Part shown: one piece after another, positions 27,229-35,395 of the stretch
How the letters are laid out: the number at the start of each line of letters is the position of its first letter
How positions within the stretch are numbered: position 1 is the stretch's first letter
Assembly (NCBI GenBank): GCA_018882635.1
Contig: VERN01000002.1
Span: forward strand, 1 to 45,496
DNA from: Beijerinckiaceae bacterium
GTDB taxonomy: Bacteria; Pseudomonadota; Alphaproteobacteria; Rhizobiales; Beijerinckiaceae
Reading direction: 5' to 3'
DNA length: 45,496 bases
Notes under the pieces: model-generated
Seen by the model: the letters and a program-made list of their open reading frames with translations, nothing else
The model's database searches: none
What the model was told of the DNA's origin: nothing
Position numbers and translations under genes: made by a program

Positions 27229-27866
27229 CGCTGCGCGGCGCACTCTTCGCGCTTCTAGCGTTCGCCGCTCCTTCTCCGGCGGCGGCGCAATCGTCAGATT
27301 TCGATTACTACATTCTCGCCCTGTCATGGTCGCCGACTTGGTGCGCCGACAAGGGTGACAGCCGTGACGCTGACCAATGTGCACCGGGCTCCAATCCGGG
27401 TTTCGTCGTCCACGGCCTATGGCCAGCGCAAGCCAATGGCTATTCACCGACCGATTGCGGACCACAAGGACGCAACCCAACACGCATGGCGTTAGACGTT
27501 GCCGCACAAGTGTTTCCCAGTATCGGCCTCGCCCGTTACCAATGGCGCAAGCACGGCGTCTGCTCGGGGCTTGATCCGGCTGCCTATTATACGGCGGCAA
27601 AAACCGCCCGCGCGATGGTGCAAATTCCAGCCCCGTTGAAAGCGCCCACCGCAGATTTGCGCACAACGCCACAAAGCGTCGAACGCGTATTCAGTGACGC
27701 TAATCCGGGCTTGCGCGCCGACATGATGCAGATCGCTTGCCGTCGCGACACACTTGTTGAAGTGCGCCTCTGCATCGGGCGGGATCTGAAATCCTTCGTG
27801 ACCTGCCCGGCGATTCAGCGCAGCGAATGCCGGGCGCGCGACATCACAATTCCGGCCGGGCGCTGA
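27207..27866 (+). CDS. Ribonuclease T2 family protein, exported
   Basis: A 219-residue secreted nuclease homologue. The signal peptide (LRGALFALLAFAAPSPAAA) precedes the mature start near QSSDFDYYILALSWSPTWC. Conserved active-site segment CAS I is FVVHGLWP with H69. CAS II is YQWRKHGVCSG with K115 and H116. The usual Glu of CAS II is Gln (Q112), which could lower activity. Disulfide-type Cys are present. The ATG at 27207 lies inside the upstream secreted gene. T2 enzymes degrade RNA in the periplasm for nutrient recovery; that role is inferred. Confidence 0.85.
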   Translation: MPRRLSVTLRGALFALLAFAAPSPAAAQSSDFDYYILALSWSPTWCADKGDSRDADQCAPGSNPGFVVHGLWPAQANGYSPTDCGPQGRNPTRMALDVAAQVFPSIGLARYQWRKHGVCSGLDPAAYYTAAKTARAMVQIPAPLKAPTADLRTTPQSVERVFSDANPGLRADMMQIACRRDTLVEVRLCIGRDLKSFVTCPAIQRSECRARDITIPAGR

Positions 27867-27882
27867 CGCGGAACCTCATCTC

Positions 27883-28737
27883 ATGAATTATCGCCACGCC
27901 TTTCATGCAGGCAATTTTGCCGATGTGCTGAAACATGCCGTGCTCGCGCAATGCCTTGCCGCGCTTAACCACAAAGACACGCCCTATCGCGTCATCGACA
28001 CCCATGCCGGACCGGGCCTTTACGATCTCGCAGGCGCCAAAGCCCAACGCACCGGCGAAGCTGCCGACGGCGTGGCCCGCCTTGCCGGCGATCATGAGGC
28101 CCCTCTCGCCGAACTCTTGGCCCCTTATCTGGCGGCCTTGGCCGAAGCCCGGACCCGCTATGGCGAGACGATCTATCCCGGCTCCCCGGCCATCGCCCGG
28201 CTGATGATGCGCCCGCAGGACCGCGCCATATTTTGCGAGAAACATCCGGAGGACGCGCTCGCGCTTGAGCGTTACGCCCGCAATGATCCGCGCGTGAAGG
28301 TCCTGACGATTGATGGTTGGACAGCCCTCAAAGCCAATCTTCCGCCCAAGGAACGGCGCGGCCTTGTGGTGATCGACCCACCCTATGAAGCAGCCGACGA
28401 AATTGAAAAATTGCCCGGCTTCATCACCACGGCCTGGCGCAAATGGCAGACCGGCCAGTTCCTGATCTGGTATCCCATCAAAGACCTGCGGCGGATCGAC
28501 GCGTTTTATGCGGCCATGACCAATTCTGGCATCAAAAAGGTCCTCCGCGCCGAATTAGCCGTCGACAATCCCACCCGCGCGGAGGGCTTGGTTGCCACGG
28601 GGCTTCTGGTCATTAACCCGCCCTGGACCCTTGAATCGATGTTGAAACAGGGTCTCCCATTGCTGCTGAAGATGTTGCAGCGCAAAGACGATGGTTTTTG
28701 GCGTTGTGACTGGCTCATCCCAGAAGAGCACGACTGA
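27883..28737 (+). CDS. rlmJ: 23S rRNA (adenine(2030)-N6)-methyltransferase
   Basis: A 284-residue enzyme methylating A2030 of 23S rRNA. It starts with the family sequence MNYRHAFHAGNFADVLKHAV and has SAM-binding and catalytic motifs RVIDTHAGPGLYDL and D165-PPY in LVVIDPPYEA, the same place as in E. coli. It begins 16 bases after the RNase T2 homologue, so the two may share a transcript. Length and ends are normal. Confidence 0.95.
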   Translation: MNYRHAFHAGNFADVLKHAVLAQCLAALNHKDTPYRVIDTHAGPGLYDLAGAKAQRTGEAADGVARLAGDHEAPLAELLAPYLAALAEARTRYGETIYPGSPAIARLMMRPQDRAIFCEKHPEDALALERYARNDPRVKVLTIDGWTALKANLPPKERRGLVVIDPPYEAADEIEKLPGFITTAWRKWQTGQFLIWYPIKDLRRIDAFYAAMTNSGIKKVLRAELAVDNPTRAEGLVATGLLVINPPWTLESMLKQGLPLLLKMLQRKDDGFWRCDWLIPEEHD

Positions 28738-28765
28738 TATATTTCAGCTCACTATTTCTATTCTA

Positions 28766-28783
28766 GTTGAGCGGAAGCTCAAC
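28766..28783 (+). promoter_or_regulatory. GNRA-capped hairpin after rlmJ
   Basis: GTTGAGC (28766-28772) and GCTCAAC (28777-28783) pair perfectly around a GGAA tetraloop, 29 bases after the rlmJ stop. There is no T-run, so it may protect the mRNA 3' end instead of ending transcription. Confidence 0.35.
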
Positions 28784-28879
28784 CAAGGTTCGACGCCAAT
28801 AAAGCTTGCCATCGAGCGCAACCTTCGCTGACAATGCCATTCTGGCTTCGTAATCCTCACCATGGGGAAGCGAAGCGGG

Positions 28880-28936
28880 CCGTCCTGCCATGCACCTGGG
28901 GCGTTCAATCAAGGGCATGGCAAGAGAGGAGGACGG
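28880..28936 (+). promoter_or_regulatory. Folded leader of the second cold-shock gene
   Basis: Two nested pairings form one long arm: CCGTCC (28880-28885) with GGACGG (28931-28936), and directly inside it TGCCATGC (28886-28893) with GCATGGCA (28915-28922). The right side has an eight-base bulge, AGAGAGGA. The arm ends 23 bases before the chosen ATG. Structured leaders that sense temperature are known for cold-shock mRNAs; this one is inferred from sequence. Confidence 0.5.
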
Positions 28937-28959
28937 ACTGACTGCAAGAGGGAATGGGA

Positions 28960-29181
28960 ATGACGCAGCAAGGCGTGGTCAAGTTTTTCAACGCGGAAAA
29001 GGGCTACGGATTTATCAAGCCCGATGACGGCGGTGCCGATATTTTTGTGCACGTGACAGCCGTCACGCGGGCTGGACTTCCTGGGCTCGATCAGGGACAG
29101 AAGGTCTCGTTCGAAGTCGAGCCGGATAAGAAAGGCAAGGGTCCCAAAGCGGTGAACCTCGTCATTCTGGCGAACGGCTAA
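28960..29181 (+). CDS. Cold-shock protein, CspA family (second copy)
   Basis: A 73-residue nucleic-acid chaperone, distinct from the copy at 7466-7675. It has KGYGFIKPDDGGADIFVHVT containing both RNA-binding motifs, and a C-terminal KGKGPKAVNLVILANG. Two ATGs are possible: 28954 is only two bases after the GAGG site, while 28960 has the normal eight-base spacing and gives MTQQGVVKFFNAEKG, so 28960 is preferred. It follows a strongly folded leader. Confidence 0.93.
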   Translation: MTQQGVVKFFNAEKGYGFIKPDDGGADIFVHVTAVTRAGLPGLDQGQKVSFEVEPDKKGKGPKAVNLVILANG

Positions 29182-29243
29182 CCGGACACCCTGCGCTCTC
29201 TTTGAAAGGACGCGCTGTCTCAACCGGCGGCGCGACAGGAATC

Positions 29244-29846
29244 ATGATTCTTCGCTCATCACCGCCTTCGCCTTTCGGTCGCAAGGTCAAAATTGCCGCC
29301 GCCATTCTCGGTCTCTCAGACAAGATTGAAATCGTCGCGACCGACACGATCGACCCATCCGATTCCATTCGTCAGCAAAATCCGCTGGGCAAGATTCCAG
29401 CCCTGATCAGCGATGACGGCAAGGTTATCTATGACAGCCGCGTCATCGTCGAATATCTCGACATGGTGGCTGGCGGTGGTCGCATTATCCCGAATGGCAC
29501 CGCACGCCTCGATACGCTCGTTCTGCAAGCGCTCGCCGACGGCATCATGGATGCGGGCATTTTGCAGATGTATGAGCGCCGCTTCCGTGACGAAGACCGG
29601 CGCGAAGCCAAATGGATTGAGCACCAGCAGGGCAAGATTGATCGCGCGCTAAACGCACTCGAAAAGCTGGACGTGCCGCTTCATGCGACGCCGCTGATTG
29701 GTGAAATCGCCCTCGCCTGCGCGCTGGGTTATCTCGATCTGCGTTTTGAAGGAAATTGGCGCACCAAGCATCCGCGCCTTGTGGCTTGGCTTGACCGTTT
29801 CGCCGCTGCGGTGCCCGCCTTTGAGAAGACACGCGTCACGGCGTGA
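29244..29846 (+). CDS. Glutathione S-transferase family protein
   Basis: A 200-residue GST-like protein. The N-terminal thioredoxin-like domain begins ILRSSPPSPFGRKVKIAAAI, with the Ser-Pro-Phe region where GSH-activating Ser or Cys sits in bacterial GSTs, and has NPLGKIPALISDDGKVIYDS, the cis-Pro and glutathione-gamma-glutamyl binding site. The helical C-terminal domain covers roughly residues 85-200. Substrate is unknown. The start at 29244 follows AGGA; the ORF extends upstream without support. It ends before a strong terminator. Confidence 0.88.
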   Translation: MILRSSPPSPFGRKVKIAAAILGLSDKIEIVATDTIDPSDSIRQQNPLGKIPALISDDGKVIYDSRVIVEYLDMVAGGGRIIPNGTARLDTLVLQALADGIMDAGILQMYERRFRDEDRREAKWIEHQQGKIDRALNALEKLDVPLHATPLIGEIALACALGYLDLRFEGNWRTKHPRLVAWLDRFAAAVPAFEKTRVTA

Positions 29847-29870
29847 TCCAAAACGAAATAGAAAAGAGGG

Positions 29871-29899
29871 CGGCCCGCTTTGCGGGCCGTTTTCGTTTT
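29871..29899 (+). terminator. Intrinsic terminator of the GST gene
   Basis: CGGCCCGC (29871-29878) and GCGGGCCG (29882-29889) pair around TTT and run into TTTTCGTTTT. Its end overlaps the stop codon of the opposing barrel gene; on the minus strand the same stem is followed by a poorer T tract, so it may work both ways. Confidence 0.9.
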
Positions 29900-30515
29900 A
29901 GAATTTGTAGTTTGCCCCGACGCGGATGAGATTTGTTGCTGTTGTGGCAAACACAGGACCGCTGAGGCTGACAAACTTCGCCTGTCCGAGCGAGTAATAC
30001 AGATACTCGCCGCGCACTGAGATGTTTTGCGTTACGAACATTTCAGCCCCGGCACCAGCCACCCAGCCCGCAAGGCTGTTTGATTCTGACAGGCCACCGA
30101 AATTGCTGAAGCTCATCGTGGAACCAGCAATGCCGCCGGTGCCGTAAATCATCAGCGAATTCATGACATAGCCCAGACGCAGACGCCCGCTACCGAGCCA
30201 TTTCTGCGTAAAGGTATAGGTGTAGGATTTGGCATTGATGCCGGTCAGCATCACATCGGCTTCGACGCCGAGCACGAGACGGTCGGCCGTAAAGTTGAAG
30301 CCAACCTGCGCACCCGCAAGGAAGCCTTGCGAATTGTTAGGGCCAGCCTCACCGAAACCCAGACCGAGACTGCCGCCCGCATAAAGCCCCTGAAATTGCG
30401 GCGTCGGGCTCGCTGCATAGCCCTGCGAGCGTCCATAGGACGGCAAATCCTGAGCGACGGCCGCGCCCGACAGAAGCGTGGCTGCGGCGGCAAACACAAT
30501 CCTGCAACGCGACAT
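29898..30515 (-). CDS. Omp25/Omp31-like outer-membrane beta-barrel protein
   Basis: A 205-residue outer-membrane protein. The start at 30515 (MSRCRIVFAAAATLLSGAAV) has AGGA eight bases upstream and gives a clear signal peptide with cleavage after AVA or at AQD; in-frame starts at 30527 and 30536 lie upstream but are less well placed. The mature protein shows strands with alternating Gly and aromatics: YAGGSLGLGFGEAGP, QVGFNFTADRLVLGVEADVM, GSGRLRLGYVMNSLMIYGTG, SVRGEYLYYSLGQAKFVSL. It ends in RVGANYKF with the terminal Phe required for barrel assembly. This is the small eight-stranded family common in Hyphomicrobiales. Confidence 0.88.
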   Translation of the reverse strand: MSRCRIVFAAAATLLSGAAVAQDLPSYGRSQGYAASPTPQFQGLYAGGSLGLGFGEAGPNNSQGFLAGAQVGFNFTADRLVLGVEADVMLTGINAKSYTYTFTQKWLGSGRLRLGYVMNSLMIYGTGGIAGSTMSFSNFGGLSESNSLAGWVAGAGAEMFVTQNISVRGEYLYYSLGQAKFVSLSGPVFATTATNLIRVGANYKF

Positions 30516-30711
30516 GATAATCCTCATACGCTTCACGAAGCGGAAGCCTGCATCTCTGGCTTAGCGCAGGACGCCCGAGGGCCGAAGCGGATCTGCCGCA
30601 CAGGGATAAGATTTGATTAAAAGACAGCGTGACAACGTAAACATGGATTAACCATAGCGAAGGCCCCTTCCCCTTGCGCCGGGCAGGTGCCTGCCTCTAG
30701 GGTCGCCCACC

Positions 30712-31503
30712 ATGACCGCTGCCGTGCCGAACCTTTCGATTTTCATCATCGCCCGCAATGAGGCCGACCGGATCGGTCGCACCATCGATGCTGTGCGCGG
30801 ATTGTCCGATGACATCGTCGTCATCGACTCGCTGTCCACGGACGGCACGCAAAAAGTTGCGCAGGCGCATGGCGCCCATGTGGTTGAACATGCGTTTGAA
30901 GGCTATGGGCGCCAAAAGCGGTTCGGCGAAACGCAATGCCGCAACCCATGGCTTCTCAACATCGATGCTGATGAAGTCATTCCGCCTGATCTCGCGGCCG
31001 AAATTGCCGCACTTTTCGCGCATGGTGAACCCGCGAAAGAAGCCTATCGCATCCGCATTGCCGAAATTTTTCCCGGTGAAGGCGCACCCCATCCCTTCAC
31101 TTACGCCTTAACGCCCGTTCGACTCTGGCGTCGTGACAAGGGAACTTATTCTGAAAGCCCCGTGCATGATCGCGTTGATCTTGTCGCCGGTACCAGCATT
31201 GGCAAACTCAAAGGCACGATCCATCATTTCTCCGTGCGCTCTCTTGGCGCGCAGATCGCCAAGCTGAATGCTTATACAGACGATCAAGTGACGGATCTCG
31301 AAGCCCGCGGCCTGTCGATTTCACCAGCCCGCATGGTGCTGGAATTTCCGCTCAACTTCATCAAGGCCTATGTGCTGCGCCGACACGCTTTGCGTGGCGC
31401 TTATGGTTTCATGACGGCGATGAACTTCGCCTTCTACCGCTATCTGCGCGCCGCAAAATCAATTGAACGCAAACGCTTGCGTGAGCGTGAAAGGCAAAAA
31501 TGA
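30712..31503 (+). CDS. Family 2 glycosyltransferase (WaaE/KdtX-like)
   Basis: A 263-residue sugar transferase of the inverting GT-A fold. Landmarks are SIFIIARNEADRIGRTIDAV, DDIVVIDSLSTDGTQKVAQA and the metal-binding LLNIDADEVIPPDL. The C-terminal part resembles WaaE-type LPS core glucosyltransferases (LWRRDKGTYSESPVHDRV, KAYVLRRHALRGAYGFMTAM). It probably modifies lipopolysaccharide core or another envelope glycan at the inner membrane face; acceptor unknown. Its stop overlaps the next gene by ATGA. Confidence 0.87.
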   Translation: MTAAVPNLSIFIIARNEADRIGRTIDAVRGLSDDIVVIDSLSTDGTQKVAQAHGAHVVEHAFEGYGRQKRFGETQCRNPWLLNIDADEVIPPDLAAEIAALFAHGEPAKEAYRIRIAEIFPGEGAPHPFTYALTPVRLWRRDKGTYSESPVHDRVDLVAGTSIGKLKGTIHHFSVRSLGAQIAKLNAYTDDQVTDLEARGLSISPARMVLEFPLNFIKAYVLRRHALRGAYGFMTAMNFAFYRYLRAAKSIERKRLRERERQK

Positions 31504-32249
31504 TCAAGACAGCCTTTATCACCGGCGCTGGTCGCCGTATTGGCCGCACCATCGCCGAACATCTCGCGGCGCATGGTTATGCGATTGCGCTCCACGCTCA
31601 CCACTCGGCCGCCGAAGCCGATGCGCTGGCTAACGCCATTGAAGGCAAGGGCGGTCGCGCCACCGTCATTGAAGGTGACCTCGCCGATATTGAAGGCCTT
31701 TCGTCCATGATTGAGAGCGCCGCGGCCGCACTTGGAAAACTCTCTTTACTCGTTAACAACGCCTCTTTGTTCAAGGACGATAGCGCGCAAGCATTCACAG
31801 CTGATCAGTTTGATGCCCATATGGCGATCAATCTGCGCGCCCCCCTGATTTTGGCTCAGGCCTTTGCTCACCATGTGGCGCAGGGTGATCCGTCGATCAT
31901 CAACATCATCGATCAACGCGTGTTCAAACCGAACCCGCAATATTTCACTTACACCCTGTCGAAAGCAGCGCTCTACACGGCGACGCAGACGATGGCGCAG
32001 GCTTTTGCGCCCCATATTCGTGTGAATGGAATTGGCCCAGGGCCTGTTCTACCGAACATTCATGATGGGCATGATAATTTCATGCGCGAGGCACAGGGCA
32101 CACCCTTGGCCCGCGCGGTGGATCCAATGGAGATTGCGAAGGCTGCACTTTATCTGGCGCAAGCACGCAATGTGACGGGCCAAATGATCGCCGTCGATTC
32201 CGGCCAGCATCTTGGCTGGCAGACGCCGGATATTATTCTGAAATCATGA
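31500..32249 (+). CDS. SDR oxidoreductase, pteridine-reductase-like
   Basis: A 249-residue short-chain reductase. It has TGAGRRIGRTIAEHLAAHGY for NADPH binding, with the Arg-rich TGxxxRxG form seen in pteridine reductase PTR1 and FolM, NNAS at 86-89, and the active site Y151-x3-K155. The usual catalytic Ser is an Asp (D138 in IINIIDQRV), again as in PTR1. So reduction of dihydropteridines is a better guess than a generic ketoreductase. It is coupled to the glycosyltransferase by a 4-base overlap and its tail overlaps pgeF on the other strand by 17 bases. Confidence 0.8.
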   Translation: MIKTAFITGAGRRIGRTIAEHLAAHGYAIALHAHHSAAEADALANAIEGKGGRATVIEGDLADIEGLSSMIESAAAALGKLSLLVNNASLFKDDSAQAFTADQFDAHMAINLRAPLILAQAFAHHVAQGDPSIINIIDQRVFKPNPQYFTYTLSKAALYTATQTMAQAFAPHIRVNGIGPGPVLPNIHDGHDNFMREAQGTPLARAVDPMEIAKAALYLAQARNVTGQMIAVDSGQHLGWQTPDIILKS

Positions 32250-32994
32250 TGGCAGAAATCAGCCGTCCATAATCAGCCTCGCCGCGATGAACCATGCGGC
32301 GATACGAATAAAAGCGCGCCTCATCGGCGTAAGTACACAAGCCAAGATCGGTGAAGGATGCAATCCCGGCCCGCTCTGCACGCTGTCCGATATAGGCGTG
32401 CAAATCGAAGTAAGAATGTCCTTCACGCGCAGACGGTTTGAAAAAACGCCTATTGTCAGATGCCTGCTCATCGAAACGGGCCACAAATTCGGGACCGACC
32501 TCATAGGCTTGCGGCCCGATGCACGCTCCCAGCACGGCAATGATGGCCTCGCGCTGCGCACCAAGTTCGACCATGCGATCAATGGTGGCTTCCACCACTC
32601 CGGTAAACGCGCCTTTCCATCCGGCGTGGCACGCACCGATCACGCGACGCTCAGCATCGGCAAACAAAACAGGGCCGCAATCGGCTGTCGCAATACCGAG
32701 CGCAAGGCCGGGTGTTGCCGTTGCCATCGCATCGGCCTTGGGTCGTTCGCCCGGCCATGGCCGATCAACCGCAAGACAATCGGGCGAATGCACTTGCCAC
32801 ACTGTCACAAGACGATCAGGCACAATGCCAAAATGCGAAGCCATGATGGCGCGGTTTTCACGCACGGCATCAGCTGAATCATTTGAGCCGACGCCACCAT
32901 TCAGGCTCGCATAAATCCCTTCGGAGACACCGCCTTCACGCGTGAAAAATGCATGCTGAATACCGGGCAAGACCAGCGGTTCCGCAATGATCAT
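32233..32994 (-). CDS. pgeF: PgeF, YfiH/laccase-domain protein
   Basis: A 253-residue member of the YfiH family, once called polyphenol oxidase and now linked to purine nucleoside phosphorolysis or deamination and to correction of peptidoglycan precursors. The zinc-binding triad can be placed: H69 in WQVHSPD, C106 in IATADCGPVL and H123 in GACHAGWKG. GACIGPQAYEVG follows. It is coupled to the upstream methyltransferase by ATGA (32991-32994). Confidence 0.92.
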   Translation of the reverse strand: MIIAEPLVLPGIQHAFFTREGGVSEGIYASLNGGVGSNDSADAVRENRAIMASHFGIVPDRLVTVWQVHSPDCLAVDRPWPGERPKADAMATATPGLALGIATADCGPVLFADAERRVIGACHAGWKGAFTGVVEATIDRMVELGAQREAIIAVLGACIGPQAYEVGPEFVARFDEQASDNRRFFKPSAREGHSYFDLHAYIGQRAERAGIASFTDLGLCTYADEARFYSYRRMVHRGEADYGRLISAIMISE

Positions 32995-34067
32995 GAGACC
33001 TCTCCCAAACCAGCGGGCACAGGGCCACCGCGCTGGCCAATACCAAGAACTTTGAACAAGGCGCCCATCCCGCGTGGCGACATATCTGTGAGCCGCGCCA
33101 AAGCGGATTCAACTTCGGCGGCGTCTCGCGCACGCTGCTGCAAACGCTGCGCCCGCGCCTCAATGCCCAATAGGCGCAGAAATTCACCTTGCGTCGCAGG
33201 CCCAAACACGGCCGCATGCGATTGCCGCGCGACACGCGCTAAAGCGGCAAAATCGACATGAGCGGTGAGATCGCAATCGCCCGGCTCATGCAGCACATCG
33301 ACAAAACGATGCGCCCGCACGGCTTGTAGCGTATCGCCCAACCCGGATTCGCTATGCCCGTAATCAATCAAAAGCGCGAGCCCGCCTTGTGACGCGATGC
33401 GCTGCGCCAGAGCCTGCATGAAGACAAGCCCCGCCGTCATGATCTCAAGGACACTCCCAAGCGGCGCATCCTGCGTCAGCGCCGGATCAGGATCTGGCGC
33501 CAAACCGAATGCCAGCGCCCCTGTCTCATCAAGCCCGACGAGGCGCGCGTGCCAGCCTGTCTCTGTCTTCACAAATTGGCGAAGAGGCAGCGCATCAAAA
33601 AATTCATTCGCCACCAACCAGAGCGGACCGTCCGGAACATCGGCGAAAGCGCCAACATGCCAAGCGCGTGCGCCCACCTTGCCAAGCGTCTCCAATTGCT
33701 GTGAGCGCAGCACCGGACTTGTCTCGACAAGAACAATTCGCGCCGCTTCATGAAAGCCGGGCACTATTTTTGTCGCCCGCCAAATATCAGCCATCAATGT
33801 CCCGCGGCCGGGCCCACATTCACACAATACAAAGGCTTTTGGCGCACCGGCACGCATCCAATGATCTGCCAAGCACAGACCAATCATCTCGCCAAACATC
33901 TGCGAGATTTCTGGCACTGTGGTGAAATCACCAGACGCACCAAAAGGATCCTGCTTGATGTAATAACCATGCACCGGATCGCCCAGCGCACGCGCCATAT
34001 AGTCTTCAACGCTTAATGGCCCATGCAGGGCAATATCCGCCTTCAGAAGATCGCCAAGCGTGCTCAT
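32991..34067 (-). CDS. SAM-dependent methyltransferase, MidA/NDUFAF7 family
   Basis: A 358-residue class I methyltransferase of the DUF185 family. N-terminal ISQMFGEMIGLCLADHW and the SAM site VLCECGPGRGTLMADIWRAT are typical, followed by LVANEFFDALPLRQFV and LLIDYGHSESGLGDTLQAV. The mitochondrial relative NDUFAF7 dimethylates an arginine of complex I subunit NDUFS2, so a role in NADH dehydrogenase assembly is plausible. The start MSTLGDLLKADIALHGPLSV at 34067 lies ten bases after the lgt stop. It sits in the conserved lgt-methyltransferase-pgeF order. Confidence 0.9.
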   Translation of the reverse strand: MSTLGDLLKADIALHGPLSVEDYMARALGDPVHGYYIKQDPFGASGDFTTVPEISQMFGEMIGLCLADHWMRAGAPKAFVLCECGPGRGTLMADIWRATKIVPGFHEAARIVLVETSPVLRSQQLETLGKVGARAWHVGAFADVPDGPLWLVANEFFDALPLRQFVKTETGWHARLVGLDETGALAFGLAPDPDPALTQDAPLGSVLEIMTAGLVFMQALAQRIASQGGLALLIDYGHSESGLGDTLQAVRAHRFVDVLHEPGDCDLTAHVDFAALARVARQSHAAVFGPATQGEFLRLLGIEARAQRLQQRARDAAEVESALARLTDMSPRGMGALFKVLGIGQRGGPVPAGLGEVS

Positions 34068-34077
34068 GCAAGGGTGC

Positions 34078-34884
34078 TCATGATCGCCGTGCACGCGCCA
34101 TCAGATAAAGGCCTGCTGCCAATAAGGGGAGAGACAATAGCATGCCCATCGTTGCGCCACCGAACAGGAAACCAAGTTGCGGATCCGGTTCGCGGAAAAA
34201 CTCACTCGCAATCCGTCCCAACGCGTAGAGCACACCGAAGAGTCCCGACACATAGCCCGGCTTTTTCAGCCCGCCGCGCGCAATGACGATTCCCAAAATG
34301 ATGAGAATAGCGAGCCCCTCGAGCACCGCTTCATAAAGCTGGCTTGGATGACGTGGAAAGGGTCCAGCATGGGGGAACACCATCGCCCACCACACATCCG
34401 TGACACGGCCCCACAATTCGCCATTGATGAAATTAGCGATGCGGCCAAAGAACAGGCCGAGCGGCACAACAGCTGAGGCAAGGTCAGCAAAGCTGAGGAT
34501 CGGCAGGTTCTTTTTCTTCGCGAGCACAATGAGCGCCGTCGCGCAGCCGACGAGCCCACCATGGAACGACATGCCGCCGCGCCAGATCGCCGGAATTTCG
34601 GCTGGGTTCGCGAGGAAGAAGTCGAGATTGTAGAACAGCACATAGAAGAGCCGCCCACCGAGGATCACGCCCAGCGCGCAATAGACGAGCATGTCGTCGA
34701 GATCGGTCTCTGTGGGAATGGGCCGGCCACCCCACAGCGCCGGGCGGCGCACCAAAGCGCGCGCATAGAGCCAGCCCAGCAGAAGGCCTGCAATATAGGC
34801 GAGCGCATACCAGCGCACAGCAAACGGCCCGACGGCAAACAGAACGGGATCGACGGCAGGAAACGGGATCGCAAACAACGGCAT
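34078..34884 (-). CDS. lgt: Prolipoprotein diacylglyceryl transferase
   Basis: A 268-residue inner-membrane enzyme that moves diacylglycerol from phosphatidylglycerol to the lipobox Cys of lipoproteins, the first step of lipoprotein maturation. It has seven or so hydrophobic helices and the essential MSFHGGLVGCATA signature, RIANFINGELWGRVTD, and HPSQLYEAVLEG. Its clients in this window include the lipoproteins at 19719 and 25814. The start is divergent from ubiK with 97 bases between. Confidence 0.95.
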   Translation of the reverse strand: MPLFAIPFPAVDPVLFAVGPFAVRWYALAYIAGLLLGWLYARALVRRPALWGGRPIPTETDLDDMLVYCALGVILGGRLFYVLFYNLDFFLANPAEIPAIWRGGMSFHGGLVGCATALIVLAKKKNLPILSFADLASAVVPLGLFFGRIANFINGELWGRVTDVWWAMVFPHAGPFPRHPSQLYEAVLEGLAILIILGIVIARGGLKKPGYVSGLFGVLYALGRIASEFFREPDPQLGFLFGGATMGMLLSLPLLAAGLYLMARARRS

Positions 34885-34981
34885 GATGCGGCATTCCTAG
34901 CACAAACCGACCAGATTCGCGCGACTTTCCCGCCAGCCAAGCTCTGTGTTAAAGGGAGCCTGTGACCGAAGGGAGGCCGCT

Positions 34982-35236
34982 ATGGTCGACACGCCAAACC
35001 GCCTAATGGATGAATTCGCCCGTTTGATGACGGATGCGGCGGGCGCTGCGCAGGGCATGCGCCGCGAGGCGGAAAATGTCGTCAAGGCTCAGTTCGAACG
35101 CATGCTGCGCGATATGGATGTCGTCAGCCGTGATGAGTTCGAAGCGGTCAAGGCGATGGCGATCGCCGCGCGTGACGAGAACGAGAAATTGGCCGCACGC
35201 ATCGCTGAACTCGAATCAAAACATCACCGCTCCTGA
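34982..35236 (+). CDS. ubiK: Ubiquinone biosynthesis accessory factor UbiK (YqiC/BMFP)
   Basis: An 84-residue coiled-coil protein of the membrane-fusogenic YqiC type. The start at 34982 gives MVDTPNRLMDEFARLMTDAA; the C-terminal helix VVSRDEFEAVKAMAIAARDE leads into a Leu/Glu heptad region ending ELESKHHRS. UbiK assists the Ubi enzyme complex in making ubiquinone. The longer ORF from 34946 lacks support. Confidence 0.85.
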   Translation: MVDTPNRLMDEFARLMTDAAGAAQGMRREAENVVKAQFERMLRDMDVVSRDEFEAVKAMAIAARDENEKLAARIAELESKHHRS

Positions 35237-35395
35237 TTCGCTTCCGCTGTGGACAGGCCACGGCGCTGAATTGTCCGACTCAAACGAATCCACGACCGTC
35301 TCGCTTGTTCGTTGTGCGGCGCGTCTCGTCCGCGTTCTGCCGGAATGGTCCGGTAGGCATAGCGGCGGAGAAGCGCGCGGGGCCTTGGAAACGGA

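Noticed and set aside
28766-28800. tRNA-like GGTTCGA next to a 7-bp stem after rlmJ
   Set aside because: No acceptor, D or anticodon arms can be folded around it.
30637-30653. GTAA-N7-TTAACC, similar to a CtrA box, between the barrel and glycosyltransferase genes
   Set aside because: The first half-site is imperfect and a single such match is expected by chance.
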